Notes: generated by a model not told the origin, from the sequence alone. 64,000 nucleotides of DNA from Rhizobium rhizoryzae (GCF_011046895.1 NZ_CP049250.1:2082501-2146500); one strand, 5' to 3'; shown: positions 29,057 through 37,828, numbered from the stretch's first letter. Numbers and translations: made by a program.

Positions 29057-29848
29057 TCACGTCTCCATTATTGCAATGGCTGAAATCTGTCTGCCGTAAT
29101 CCGGTTCCCTGGCATGGGTCGTTCGGCGGTAGGAAAAGAAGCGATGCTGATCGGGATAGGTATCAATTGCGAGATTTTCAGCCCGGACGCCCGCATCGAG
29201 CAACCGCTGCGTCGTGAGTGATGGAAGATCGAACATGGCGTGGCCCGCCTTGACTGATGGTGTGAAGTACCGCTCGAACCGCGGGTCCTGCGTGACAAAG
29301 CGCTCCACAAACTCCGGGCCGACTTCGTAACTGGCCGGCCCGATGGAGGGCCCAAGCGCTGCGGTGATGTTCTCAAGGCTTGCGCCCAAGGAAATCATCG
29401 CGCCGATCACGTTTTCCGCAATCCCGCCGAGAGCGCCTTTCCAACCGGCATGGGCCGCACCGATAACCCCCGCCTTGGCATCCGCAAACAGGATTGGGCC
29501 GCAATCGGCAGCCAGGACGCCGATGATCAGGCCGGGTGTCGCTGTCACCATGGCGTCGCCTTGAGGGCGTGTTCCGTCATATCGGTCATCCATGACGATG
29601 ACATCGGTCGAATGGATCTGATGCACGGTCGCCAGCCGTTCCAGCGGTTGGCCGAACCAGGCAGCAACGCGGCGTCTGTTTTCCAGCACCTTCTCAGCAT
29701 CATCATTCGAGCCGAGGCCGACATTCAAACTGGCATAGATGCCATCTGAAACGCCGCCTACCTTCGTGAAAAAGCCGTGGCGAATGCCAGAAGGCTCCAG
29801 TTCGGACAGGATTGGGCTATGGACCGGCGATAGGGCTTGTTGCTGCAT
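29057..29848 (-). CDS. pgeF: Peptidoglycan editing factor PgeF / laccase-domain protein
   Basis: A 263-residue YfiH/DUF152 family protein. The start GIRHGFFTKVGGVSDGIYASLN and the zinc-site segments VHQIHSTDV, LAADCGPI and GAAHAGWKG are visible, giving the His, Cys and His ligands. In E. coli the enzyme edits misincorporated residues in UDP-MurNAc precursors; other homologues act on purine nucleosides. The gene follows midA by 225 bases, and M24 follows it directly. Confidence 0.88.
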   Translation of the reverse strand: MQQQALSPVHSPILSELEPSGIRHGFFTKVGGVSDGIYASLNVGLGSNDDAEKVLENRRRVAAWFGQPLERLATVHQIHSTDVIVMDDRYDGTRPQGDAMVTATPGLIIGVLAADCGPILFADAKAGVIGAAHAGWKGALGGIAENVIGAMISLGASLENITAALGPSIGPASYEVGPEFVERFVTQDPRFERYFTPSVKAGHAMFDLPSLTTQRLLDAGVRAENLAIDTYPDQHRFFSYRRTTHAREPDYGRQISAIAIMET

Positions 29849-30073
29849 AAGTTCCCGCTGCGTGAGACGTTGGTGCTGACGTGTCGTTTACGGTTCGAGT
29901 TCCGGGGCGGATTTGATCTGCGCCGCCAGTCTGTTGGTCACAGGCATGCTCGTCCGTGCCGACGTTTGCGGCATGCCATCTGCGCGGCAGGCGCCATGCC
30001 CACTGCTTCGTTCGGTGCGGACTTTGGCCCGGCGGCTGCAAACCTGTCAACCGCTCAGCTCAGAAGATCAAGG

Positions 30074-31177
30074 TCAGCGCGTGACCGGCTTGAACGGGGC
30101 AAGCGCCACCTTGGGGGAGGAGACTGCCATGACCTTGAACAACTCGCCCATCTTGCCTTCACCGGCACCAGCCAGGCGGTCTGCCGCCAGCGCGATTGCT
30201 CTTTGCTCCTGCTCGGCCTTGCCTGAAGCCAGCGCCTGCGCCCGTTGGGCAAGGCCAAGGCCGTAGAGGAAATCGCCCTGATGCAGGCAGCCGTTGATCT
30301 GCAGGTTGGAGGCGCGCGCCACCCGTGCCAGATCCTCGAAATCGACATGGCTGGTCAGATCCGCTTCGCCGGGATGGGCGAGCGGATGATCATATTCGTG
30401 GCGAAGAACTGCCTGCAGCGTATCGCCAAAAGACGTGGCCATGTGGCCATAGTCGATGATGACTGCGGTGCCGCCGTTTTGTGTCAGCCGGTCGCACAGG
30501 GCCTGCATCACCGCCTGCCGTGCCGGGGCAATTTCATAGACCGTGCCTTCCGGTTCGCCTCCACTTCCCTGAGGGAGAAGCGTCGGATCGATGGTGGCCA
30601 TTCCAACGCCGAAGGCCAGTTCATCATCGGCATCGAGGCCGACAAGGCGTTCCCGGAAACCGGTGCCGGTCTTGACGAACTGGCGGATCGGAATGGCATC
30701 AAACAGTTCGTTGGCGGCAATCAGCGTGAAACCTGGCGGGACATCGTCAAATCCGCGATGCCAGTGAACCTTGGCGGAAAAGGCTTCCAGCGTCACCCTC
30801 TGCACGCCACGCAAACGATCGCTCGTTTCCACGAGATGGATCTGGAGTTCGTCAAACAAGGTCGGCGCAAGCCGCCGCACGACGCGCATGATGTCCAGCA
30901 TCATGGTGCCGCGTCCCGGCCCGATCTCCACCAGATTGACGGGCGTCGGGCTGCCATGCTGCTGCCAGGCATGAACCAGAAAAACGCCGATCATTTCGCC
31001 GAACAGCTGGCTGATCTCCGGAGCCGTGATGAAATCGCCCGACTGACCGAAAGGCTCGCGCGTCCGGTAGTAGCCGTGTTCCGGATCGGCAAGGCACAGG
31101 GCGAAATAATCCGTAACGCTGATGGGGCCGTTGAGCTTTATCAGGTTCTTGATTTTGTCTGCGAGCGGCGTGGTCAT
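30074..31177 (-). CDS. SAM-dependent methyltransferase, MidA/NDUFAF7 family
   Basis: A 367-residue methyltransferase. The N-terminal GPISVTDYFALCLADPEHGYYRTREPFG and the SAM-site segment NLVEIGPGRGTMMLDIMR near residue 82 identify it. The mitochondrial relative NDUFAF7 dimethylates an arginine of complex I during assembly; a role in complex I assembly here is inference from that family. It follows lgt by 18 bases in a leftward operon. The 225 bases between its stop and pgeF hold no gene I can support. Confidence 0.88.
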   Translation of the reverse strand: MTTPLADKIKNLIKLNGPISVTDYFALCLADPEHGYYRTREPFGQSGDFITAPEISQLFGEMIGVFLVHAWQQHGSPTPVNLVEIGPGRGTMMLDIMRVVRRLAPTLFDELQIHLVETSDRLRGVQRVTLEAFSAKVHWHRGFDDVPPGFTLIAANELFDAIPIRQFVKTGTGFRERLVGLDADDELAFGVGMATIDPTLLPQGSGGEPEGTVYEIAPARQAVMQALCDRLTQNGGTAVIIDYGHMATSFGDTLQAVLRHEYDHPLAHPGEADLTSHVDFEDLARVARASNLQINGCLHQGDFLYGLGLAQRAQALASGKAEQEQRAIALAADRLAGAGEGKMGELFKVMAVSSPKVALAPFKPVTR

Positions 31178-31195
31178 GTTTGCCTCGTCTTCGCC

Positions 31196-32038
31196 TCAAG
31201 GTGTAGGGGCCGCGCCGCGTGCGCGGAGGATTGCCCAGATGCCGATCGCCAGCATGGGCAGGGAAAGCACCATTCCCATGGTCAGCCAGCCGAACGCGAG
31301 ATAACCGAGCTGCGGATCCGGCTCCCGGAAGAATTCCACGAAGATACGCGACAGCGCATAACCGCAGACAAAGGCACCTGCCACCGTGCCGGGCTTTCGC
31401 AGCGCCTTTACGTGATGGGTCAGGACACGAAGAACGAGCAGAAGAACGATGCCTTCGAGCACGGCCTCGTACAGCTGGCTGGGGTGGCGTGCAAAAGGCC
31501 CGCCCGTCGGGAAGACCATGGCCCAGGGAACATCGCTGATGCGACCCCAGAGTTCGCCATTGACGAAATTCGCGAGGCGGCCAAAGAACAGACCGAAGGG
31601 CGCGACGGTCGCGACCGTATCGAACAGGCTCCAGACCGGGATGGCGTTGCGTCTGGCAAAGAAGATCATCGCCAGAGTGGTGCCGATCAATCCTCCGTGG
31701 AAGGACATGCCGCCATTCCAGATCTGGATCGCGCGGACCGGGTTCTCGATCACGGCGCCCATATCATAGAAGAGAATGTATCCGATCCGTCCGCCCAGAA
31801 CGATGCCACCGGCAACCCAGACAAGGAAATCGTCCAGTTTTTCCGCTGTCATGGGTGATGTGCCGTTCGGCCAAAGTTCCGGTCTGGCGACCATGCGCTT
31901 GGCATAGTGCCAGCCCAGCATGATGCCGACGACATAGGCGATGCCATACCAATGCACAGCAAGAGGACCGATCGAAAAGGCGATCGGATCTATGTTCGGA
32001 TAGGGCAATATGGCGAGAAGACCAGGTGCTGAGTACAA
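31196..32038 (-). CDS. lgt: Prolipoprotein diacylglyceryl transferase
   Basis: A 280-residue inner-membrane enzyme that attaches diacylglycerol to the Cys of prolipoprotein lipoboxes. About seven membrane spans are present, with [11 protein letters not shown] (catalytic His region), [14 protein letters not shown] (the Lgt signature) and RHPSQLYEA. The chosen TTG at 32038 ([15 protein letters not shown]) has a GAGG eight bases upstream and gives the usual length; ATG at 32065 would add nine residues. It is first in the leftward lgt-midA operon. Confidence 0.92.
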   Translation of the reverse strand: MYSAPGLLAILPYPNIDPIAFSIGPLAVHWYGIAYVVGIMLGWHYAKRMVARPELWPNGTSPMTAEKLDDFLVWVAGGIVLGGRIGYILFYDMGAVIENPVRAIQIWNGGMSFHGGLIGTTLAMIFFARRNAIPVWSLFDTVATVAPFGLFFGRLANFVNGELWGRISDVPWAMVFPTGGPFARHPSQLYEAVLEGIVLLLVLRVLTHHVKALRKPGTVAGAFVCGYALSRIFVEFFREPDPQLGYLAFGWLTMGMVLSLPMLAIGIWAILRARGAAPTP

Positions 32039-32261
32039 ATGAAAATACCTCGGCCGGAAAGCCATTTCTTTCGCGGAAGATGACTTTCGTCCCGGAACGG
32101 GTCAAGGCTTATCTCGCCAAAGCTCTGGTCATCCTCAGACATTTACAGGAATCCGATCCGCAGAGTGCCAAAAATCTTGCAAGCGATGTCGTCTGCGCCT
32201 ACCTCAGTTGGGAAGATCAACGGCTTGCCGCCGCGGCGGCCCGGATAAGGAGTAGAGATCC

Positions 32262-32519
32262 ATGTCGACCGGCAGCAATCGTATTCTCGATGAATTCGCC
32301 CGCCTGATGACGGATGCGGCAGGAGCAGCGCAGAGTGTGCGCAAGGAAGCCGAAACGGCGATCCACGCACAGATGGAGCGGTTCATCAATTCGCTGGACG
32401 TGGTGAAGCGCGAGGAATTCGAGGTCGTGCGCGAAATGGCAATCAAGGCCCGCGACGAGAACGACGCCCTCAAGGCGCGGATCGAGGCATTGGAAGCCAA
32501 GCTCGCCAATAACGGCTGA
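32262..32519 (+). CDS. ubiK: UbiK/BMFP-family accessory factor
   Basis: An 85-residue, mostly helical protein of the BMFP (formerly DUF526) family. The C-terminal 40 residues form a coiled coil (EEFEVVREMAIKARDEND..., ending LEAKLANNG), as in UbiK, which helps ubiquinone synthesis under oxygen in E. coli. It is divergent from lgt and ends at a strong terminator. Confidence 0.85.
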   Translation: MSTGSNRILDEFARLMTDAAGAAQSVRKEAETAIHAQMERFINSLDVVKREEFEVVREMAIKARDENDALKARIEALEAKLANNG

Positions 32520-32543
32520 AGGTCACTTCGACCAGCATTGGGA

Positions 32544-32578
32544 GGCGCGTTCCTGTTAACAGGGGATGCGCCTTTTTT
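32544..32578 (+). terminator. Intrinsic terminator of ubiK-like gene
   Basis: GGCGC (32544-32548) pairs with GCGCC (32568-32572), with an inner CCTGTTAACAGG palindrome, and is followed by six T. Confidence 0.88.
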
Positions 32579-32606
32579 CGTGTTGACCGGCTTCGGTCCG
32601 CAGCTT

Positions 32607-32703
32607 GTACAAACAAAATTCGGGCCTGTGGACAGGTTGGAAAAACGCAAGTCGCAGAGTCGCTTAATCATGAAATCTTAACCCTCGTGAGAGGGTGTTT
32701 TTT
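32607..32703 (+). ncRNA. Candidate small RNA between ubiK and ybjN
   Basis: In the 416-base gap between 32519 and 32936 a second intrinsic terminator (CCCTC 32682-32686, loop GTGA, GAGGG 32691-32695, then TGTTTTTT) follows the ubiK terminator with no coding sequence between. A possible promoter has TTGACC at 32583-32588 and GTACAA at 32607-32612, 18 bases apart. The transcript would start near 32618, contain a small CCTGTGGACAGG hairpin (about 32635-32646) and be about 85 bases. From 32704 to 32935 I see no gene or clear motif. No known RNA family is recognised. Confidence 0.4.
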
Positions 32704-32935
32704 GAGTCGTCCCCGCAAAATGTGGCAAGAGGGACTGGTACTCGGATTCTGTGCCTATACACTGATTTTAAATGATGATTCGAAACAGCGACCACAAGCT
32801 CCAGACAGGGCTGACGCTCTAGTGTGGCCGGTGCGGGGAACATCGAGACTATCAGTTTCCGGTAATTGTGTGTGCGTCTCTTGGTGCGTAGTCCTTGCAC
32901 GAATGCCGCTTCCATTCCGGTTTAGAAGGTGCCGC

Positions 32936-33436
32936 ATGAGCCTAATTGAGATCCAGACGGAACGTCACTCGAACCCGGTCGACATGATCGAGTTCGTCGC
33001 CGCCTCGAACGACTGGACGTTCGAGCGTTCCGGCGAAGACGAAATCGCCATGACCGTAGAGGGTCACTGGACGGATTACCACGTTTCCTTTTCCTGGATG
33101 GAGGAGTTCGAAGCGCTGCATCTGGCCTGTGCCTTCGATCTGAAAGTGCCCGAAATTCGCGTGAACGAGGTCATTCGGCTTTTGTCGCAGGTCAACGGTC
33201 AGGTGCTGATGGGTCACTTCGATCTCTGGCGGCAGGAAGACGTGGTCATTTTCCGCCAGTCTCTGCTTCTGGCAGGCGGCGCGGAGCCGACGAACCAGCA
33301 GGTTGAAGTTCTGCTTTCCAACGCCCTGGAGACCTGCGAAACTTATTATCAGGCGTTCCAGTTCGTCGTTTGGTCCGGACTCGATGCAAAATCGGCCATG
33401 GAGGCCGTGTTGTTCGAGACTGTTGGTGAATGCTGA
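32936..33436 (+). CDS. YbjN-domain protein
   Basis: A 166-residue cytoplasmic protein with the YbjN (type III chaperone-like) fold: NPVDMIEFVAASNDWTFERSGEDEI at the start, then alternating strands and helices to FQFVVWSGLDAKSAMEAVLFET. Members are widespread in alphaproteobacteria without a fixed function. ATG at 32936 follows AGAAGGT. Its stop overlaps the proC start by one base (TGATG), so the two are translationally coupled. Confidence 0.85.
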   Translation: MSLIEIQTERHSNPVDMIEFVAASNDWTFERSGEDEIAMTVEGHWTDYHVSFSWMEEFEALHLACAFDLKVPEIRVNEVIRLLSQVNGQVLMGHFDLWRQEDVVIFRQSLLLAGGAEPTNQQVEVLLSNALETCETYYQAFQFVVWSGLDAKSAMEAVLFETVGEC

Positions 33437-34254
33437 TGCCTGTTTCTGCCCAAAATCCGATTGTGCTGGTTGGCGCTGGCAACATGGGTGGCGCCATGCT
33501 GTTTGGCTGGTTGAAGAACGGCGTTCCACCGGAGAACGTTCTGGTGATCGATCCGTCGCCCTCCGAGGCGACGAAGGGCAGACTGGCTGAGGCCGGCGTG
33601 CGCCATGCAACGCAAGCACCTCACGGTATCTCCGCGTCCATTCTGTTCATAGCGGTCAAGCCGCAGGTCATGGATGCAGTGCTGCCGCCGCTGAAGGGCC
33701 TGGTGGGGTCCGAAACCGTGGTGGTATCGGTTGCTGCGGGCAAGACGCTTAAATCGATCGAAAATGCTCTGGGAGATGCTGGCATGGTTCGCGCCATGCC
33801 CAACACGCCTGCGATGGTCGGTCGTGGCGTGACAGGTGCTTTCGCCAATGCCAGGGTTTCCGCCGAGCAAAGGCAATCCGTGCATGACCTTCTGAAGGTC
33901 AGCGGTCCTGTCGAGTGGGTCGCAACCGAAGCGGATATTGATTCCGTCACAGCGGTTTCCGGCAGCGGTCCGGCTTACGTGTTCTACCTCGTGGAATGCA
34001 TGGCGGAAGCAGGCCGCAAGCTTGGCCTTCCCGCAGATCTTGCCATGCGTCTTGCGCGCGAAACCGTAGCGGGCGCTGGGGAACTGCTGCATCAATCGAC
34101 GGAGGAGGCTGCGCAGCTTCGCAAGAACGTGACGTCTCCCGGCGGGACGACGGCTGCAGCACTCTCCGTGCTGATGGCGGACGATGCCATGCAGCCGCTG
34201 TTCGACAAGGCAATTGAAGCGGCACGCACGCGTGCGCAGGAACTGGGAAGCTGA
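33436..34254 (+). CDS. proC: Pyrroline-5-carboxylate reductase
   Basis: A 272-residue enzyme for the last step of proline synthesis. The N-terminal Rossmann motif PIVLVGAGNMGGAML (about residues 8-22) binds NAD(P)H; the P5C reductase signature is in the AQLRKNVTSPGGTTAAAL segment near 230. ATG at 33436 overlaps the ybjN stop by one base and is preferred over ATG at 33430. It is followed four bases later by csaA. Confidence 0.95.
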   Translation: MPVSAQNPIVLVGAGNMGGAMLFGWLKNGVPPENVLVIDPSPSEATKGRLAEAGVRHATQAPHGISASILFIAVKPQVMDAVLPPLKGLVGSETVVVSVAAGKTLKSIENALGDAGMVRAMPNTPAMVGRGVTGAFANARVSAEQRQSVHDLLKVSGPVEWVATEADIDSVTAVSGSGPAYVFYLVECMAEAGRKLGLPADLAMRLARETVAGAGELLHQSTEEAAQLRKNVTSPGGTTAAALSVLMADDAMQPLFDKAIEAARTRAQELGS

Positions 34255-34257
34255 AAC

Positions 34258-34596
34258 TTGGCCGAGATCACCTTCGACGACTTCGAAAAAGTCGACATCC
34301 GTGTCGGCACCATTATCGAGGTCGAGGACTTTCCGGAAGCGCGCAAGCCCGCCTACAAGCTTCGGATCGACTTTGGCCCGGAGATCGGCGTGAAGCGCTC
34401 ATCCGCGCAGATCACCGTACATTATACGCCGGAGACCCTGCTGGGGCGGCAGGTTCTGGGCGTCGTCAACTTCCCGCCGCGTCAGATCGGGCCGGTGCGT
34501 TCCGAAGTGCTGACGCTGGGTTTTGCCGATGAGAATGGCGCAATCGTTCTGGCCAGCGTCGAGCGCGGCGTGCCGAACGGCAAGAAGATGATGTGA
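34258..34596 (+). CDS. csaA: tRNA-binding domain protein, CsaA type
   Basis: A 112-residue protein consisting of one OB-fold tRNA-binding domain, as in CsaA and the C-terminus of MetG. The segment [23 protein letters not shown] and the later [13 protein letters not shown] and EVLTLGF match the family. CsaA binds tRNA and has been linked to protein export in Bacillus. The start is TTG at 34258, four bases after proC, and agrees with the N-terminus of homologues. Confidence 0.9.
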   Translation: MAEITFDDFEKVDIRVGTIIEVEDFPEARKPAYKLRIDFGPEIGVKRSSAQITVHYTPETLLGRQVLGVVNFPPRQIGPVRSEVLTLGFADENGAIVLASVERGVPNGKKMM

Positions 34597-34609
34597 TCTT
34601 GTCCAGTCT

Positions 34610-36070
34610 TCAGGCTGGCACGCGCACCACAGCGCGCAGGCCGCCGAGAGGGCTATCGGACAAGGTGACGTTCCCGCCATGGCCACGGGCAATGTCTCTG
34701 GCAATGGCAAGCCCGAGACCCGTGCCGGAAGCGTTCAGATTGCGTGCCTCATCCAACCTGTAGAACGGTTTGAACACATCCTCGCGTGAGGCTTCCGGAA
34801 TGCCCGGACCATCATCATCGAAAATCAATGTCAGCCATTTGGCGCTGTGCCGGGCTTCGACCGTCAGGCGGTTCGCATAGCGCTGGCTGTTGGATGCAAG
34901 GTTGCCGACGAGACGCATGAAGGCATTGGGACGCACGGACAGGAGATCCTCGCCGTCGATGGTATAGTCCATCTCCTTGCCGTGCAGATCGAAGTCGACC
35001 CTGATCTTCTCCAGAAGTTCGCTGAGGCGAAGTTCGCCAAAATCTTCCTCGGCTTCGCCACGCGCAAAGGCGAGATAGCCTTCCAGCATGCTCTGCATGT
35101 CCTCTACATCCGCTTCCATGCCATGCAGGTCCGGATTATTGCCAGCCAGCGCCAGTTGCAGCTTGAATCGGGTGAGGATCGTTCGAAGGTCATGGCTGAT
35201 GCCTGTCAGCATGGCGGTGCGCTGTTCGATCTGCCGCTCGATGCGCTCGCGCATCTGGTTGAAGGCAATGCCCGCGCGGCGAATTTCATCGGCTCCGCGA
35301 GGCACAAAGCCATCATTGCGCTGGCCCTTGCCAAAGCTTTCGGCGGCATCCGCCAGCATGAGGATGGGGCGGATCTGGCCGCGCAGGAACAGGATTGAAA
35401 TGCCGATCAAGAGAAGCGATGTACCGAACATCCAGACCAGGAAGATATGCGTGTTGGAGGCGTAGGTCTGGTTGCGAATGGTAAAGACGCGCAAAACCTT
35501 GTCATCCAGCTGGATACGGATTTCCACCAGACGGCTGTCGCCGACCGTATCGATCCAGTAGGGCAGGCGGATCTGCTGATTGATCTGGTCCGCGAGAATA
35601 TCATCCAGGATCGAAAAGAACGGCTTCGGGCGCGGCGGCGGCAGCTGGGTATCGGGCAGAACCGATATGTTCAGCGATAGCTGGTCACGGGCAATACGGG
35701 TTATCTCCGTATAGTCGCCATTTGCGGGCGGATAGGTCTTGATGATCTCGATGATTGCCGCGATATCACGCGTTACGGCCTGCGACAGCCGCTCTGTCAC
35801 GTTTCGCCAGTGCCGTTCCATGAAGACGGCGGATACAACGCTCTGCAGCAGGAGCATCGGAATGATGACGATCAGCACGGACCGGGTGTAGAGGCCGGTT
35901 GGCATGCGGCGCTTCAGCCACCGCGTTGCTTTCGTCCAGCCCGGTGGCTTGAGCCGGTCCATCACAGGCTCCACCCGCTGTTTCAGGCTGCCGGTCGCGT
36001 GGGAGAGGGTGGCGGAGAGCCGCTTCAGCTGATCGAGAGAGCGGTTGAGTGGTGGACGAAGATCAGTCAA
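34610..36070 (-). CDS. Sensor histidine kinase (EnvZ type) of the petPR operon
   Basis: A 486-residue membrane kinase: one span near residues 62-82, a periplasmic domain to about 200, a second span near 205-225, HAMP, then the DHp domain with phospho-acceptor His in TGISHDLRTILTR and the ATPase domain (NLASNSQRYA, DDGPGIPE, GTGLGLAIARDIA). The usual Pro after the H-box Arg-Thr is Ile here. The outer start is a TTG at 36070 overlapping the petR stop; ATG at 35962 has a good GGAG and would give 450 residues. It is the cognate partner of the response regulator just upstream. Confidence 0.9.
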   Translation of the reverse strand: MTDLRPPLNRSLDQLKRLSATLSHATGSLKQRVEPVMDRLKPPGWTKATRWLKRRMPTGLYTRSVLIVIIPMLLLQSVVSAVFMERHWRNVTERLSQAVTRDIAAIIEIIKTYPPANGDYTEITRIARDQLSLNISVLPDTQLPPPRPKPFFSILDDILADQINQQIRLPYWIDTVGDSRLVEIRIQLDDKVLRVFTIRNQTYASNTHIFLVWMFGTSLLLIGISILFLRGQIRPILMLADAAESFGKGQRNDGFVPRGADEIRRAGIAFNQMRERIERQIEQRTAMLTGISHDLRTILTRFKLQLALAGNNPDLHGMEADVEDMQSMLEGYLAFARGEAEEDFGELRLSELLEKIRVDFDLHGKEMDYTIDGEDLLSVRPNAFMRLVGNLASNSQRYANRLTVEARHSAKWLTLIFDDDGPGIPEASREDVFKPFYRLDEARNLNASGTGLGLAIARDIARGHGGNVTLSDSPLGGLRAVVRVPA

Positions 36071-36767
36071 TGCTCAGGCGGTAGCCTATGCCGCGAACGG
36101 TCTGAAGGTAGACCGGGTTGGCCGGATCATCCTCGATCTTCCGGCGCAGTCGGTTGATCTGCACGTCTATCGTTCGCTCTCCTACCTCGGCATCGTCGCC
36201 GATCAGTTCATGGCGCGGAATCGTATCTCCGGCGCGCAGAGCAAACAGAAGCATGATTTCCTGTTCGCGGTCCGTCAGGCGAATTGTCTCGGCAGCGCGG
36301 CGAAGTTCCTTGCGGGCAATGGAGAAGGTGAAGGGGCCGAACATGATCTGATCGATCTTCGGAACCTCGGGATTGGAATTGCGCCGCAGGATATTGTTGA
36401 TGCGCAGGACAAGTTCGCGTGGATCAAACGGCTTCGGCAGGTAGTCGTCGGCTCCGGCCTCCAGTCCTGCGATACGCGATTCCGCTTCGGCCCGCGCGGT
36501 CAGCAGAATGATGGGAATTGCCCGCTTTTCGCGCATGGACTGGGTGAGCGAGATGCCTGTTTCACCCGGCATCATGACATCAAGAATCATGAGATCGAAC
36601 TCTATTCCTTCGAGCCTGCGTCTGGCTTCGGCAGCATCGCCTGCGACCGTGACGCGAAAGCCCTGTTCCATCAGGTAGCGATGCAGGAGATCGCGAATAC
36701 GCCGGTCATCATCGACCACCAGCAGGTGGGCGGCGTCATCGGATGGTGACACTGCAGCATTCGCCAT
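36063..36767 (-). CDS. petR: OmpR-family response regulator PetR
   Basis: A 234-residue response regulator: receiver domain (DDD acidic pocket near residue 22, phospho-acceptor Asp in DLMILDVMMPGETG near 65, Lys in PKPFDPRELV near 115) and a C-terminal winged-helix DNA-binding domain ending VYLQTVRGIGYRLSID. With the MarR gene just upstream it matches the petPR pair of Rhodobacter capsulatus, needed there for growth and bc1 synthesis. ATG at 36767 is used; a GTG at 36773 overlaps the petP stop (GTGA). The downstream kinase overlaps its 3' end by eight bases. Confidence 0.9.
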   Translation of the reverse strand: MANAAVSPSDDAAHLLVVDDDRRIRDLLHRYLMEQGFRVTVAGDAAEARRRLEGIEFDLMILDVMMPGETGISLTQSMREKRAIPIILLTARAEAESRIAGLEAGADDYLPKPFDPRELVLRINNILRRNSNPEVPKIDQIMFGPFTFSIARKELRRAAETIRLTDREQEIMLLFALRAGDTIPRHELIGDDAEVGERTIDVQINRLRRKIEDDPANPVYLQTVRGIGYRLSID

Positions 36768-36769
36768 AT

Positions 36770-37285
36770 TCACTCGACCTCGGTTTCAACCGGCTCTACG
36801 CCTTCTTCGCGACCGCGCATAGCCTTCAGAAACGCCAGCACACCACCACGCTGCTCTGGCGTCAACTCTTCCAATGCGCGCGCTATGCGGCGGGATTGCG
36901 GTTCAGAAAGCGCCAGCGCCAGTTCGCGCCCCGCCAATGTGGGATAAAGCCGCCGCTGGCGGCGATCCTTGGCGCCTGCCATCTGGCGGATATAGCCGTT
37001 ATCGATCAACTGCTTGAGAACACGGGCGAGGCTCTGCTTGGTGATCTGCAAGGTATCAAGAAGATCGGTCACCATCATGCCTGGCTGGCGGCAGACGAAG
37101 TAGACCACGCGGTGGTGGGCGCGTCCCATGCCGATCTTGGAGAGAATAGCGTCGGGATCGGATACGAAATCCCGATAGGCGAAGAAGAACAACTCTATCG
37201 TCTCGAAATCGATCTGCGCCTCGTCGACGGCAGGCATTGGCGGGTGAACCTTTGCAGCGGCTTTCCCTGTCGAACCCGATGGCAC
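36770..37285 (-). CDS. petP: MarR-family regulator PetP
   Basis: A 171-residue winged-helix protein of the MarR group, with the recognition region MVTDLLDTLQITKQSLARVLKQLIDNGYIRQ and the wing KDRRQRRLYPTLAG. It is the homologue of PetP, encoded with PetR. GTG at 37285 is chosen because AGAGGA lies nine bases upstream and the upstream part of the open frame is not protein-like; ATG at the MPAVDEAQ residues is an alternative. Order petP-petR-kinase on the minus strand with overlaps indicates one operon. A 30-base inverted repeat in the upstream gap is a candidate operator. Confidence 0.87.
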   Translation of the reverse strand: MPSGSTGKAAAKVHPPMPAVDEAQIDFETIELFFFAYRDFVSDPDAILSKIGMGRAHHRVVYFVCRQPGMMVTDLLDTLQITKQSLARVLKQLIDNGYIRQMAGAKDRRQRRLYPTLAGRELALALSEPQSRRIARALEELTPEQRGGVLAFLKAMRGREEGVEPVETEVE

Positions 37286-37479
37286 GTTTATGTTTCCTCT
37301 TCGGCAAACCAATGGCAGCGTTTGCCGCGCCACGGTTGTCTTTCTGGTTTCGTCGCGCCTGATAAAGCGCGAAGTGCCTCCGGAATCAACAGGATTGTGC
37401 GTGCCTCGCCGGATTGTCAGCGGCCTGCCACTGGCAAGGACAAAGCGTACGCCAGCTCCGCTCAAGGCACGTGTTGAAT

Positions 37480-37509
37480 TCATGCAACATAATATTCTCA
37501 GTTGCATGA
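37480..37509. promoter_or_regulatory. 30-base inverted repeat, candidate operator
   Basis: TCATGCAAC (37480-37488) and GTTGCATGA (37501-37509) are perfect inverted arms of nine bases around a 12-base AT-rich centre (ATAATATTCTCA). It lies between divergent petP and the small membrane-protein gene, 58 bases before the latter. Dyads of this kind are typical of dimeric winged-helix regulators, so PetP or PetR is a reasonable guess. As an RNA hairpin it lacks a U-run. Confidence 0.55.
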
Positions 37510-37566
37510 TTGGCGGAACCTTTCTCTGCGCTGTGCCGTTTTTTGGCCGGAATAAGGAGAAAAACG

Positions 37567-37758
37567 ATGGCTCTGCTCACCAGCGATATGGCGGAACAAT
37601 TGGAAGACCGCAGCATGACCGAAACAACACATCACCCGCTTCGCCCCGTTTTCGTGGCCGTATTCGCTTTGAAGATCGCGGTTGCTTCTCTCCTCATTGG
37701 CGCGGCCGCCTTTGCTCCTTCCGTTTCCGCTGAAGGCAGCTACTTCGTCTCCGAGTGA
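37567..37758 (+). CDS. Small single-span membrane protein, function unknown
   Basis: A 63-residue protein with a hydrophilic N-terminus (about 30 residues), one hydrophobic helix (VFVAVFALKIAVASLLIGAAAF, about residues 29-50) and a short tail ending YFVSE. The helix with AxA before EGSY could also be an uncleaved or late signal. ATG at 37567 has a strong AAGGAG eight bases upstream, and the codon use looks coding. It is divergent from petP and downstream of the inverted repeat at 37480. No family is recognised. Confidence 0.6.
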   Translation: MALLTSDMAEQLEDRSMTETTHHPLRPVFVAVFALKIAVASLLIGAAAFAPSVSAEGSYFVSE

Positions 37759-37828
37759 TTTTTTCGCTGCAGGGCAGGGCGAAGGGCGTTATAGGGAACC
37801 TTTCGTCAGCATCCTTCAGTGAGGTATC

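Noticed and set aside
29849-30073. tRNA-like GGTTCGAGTTCC at about 29891 in the gap between pgeF and midA
   Set aside because: It resembles a T-arm, but no acceptor stem, anticodon arm or CCA-proximal pairing can be built around it. The 225-base gap shows no gene.
30245-31858. 537-codon open frame antisense to midA and lgt
   Set aside because: Both genes on the other strand have full family motifs; this frame has none and spans their intergenic gap without interruption by chance.
32080-32307. Possible 75-residue ORF between lgt and ubiK ([21 protein letters not shown]...)
   Set aside because: The start is preceded by GGAAG too close to the ATG, the end overlaps ubiK by 46 bases in another frame, and codon use is mixed. 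It is plausible only if conserved in relatives.
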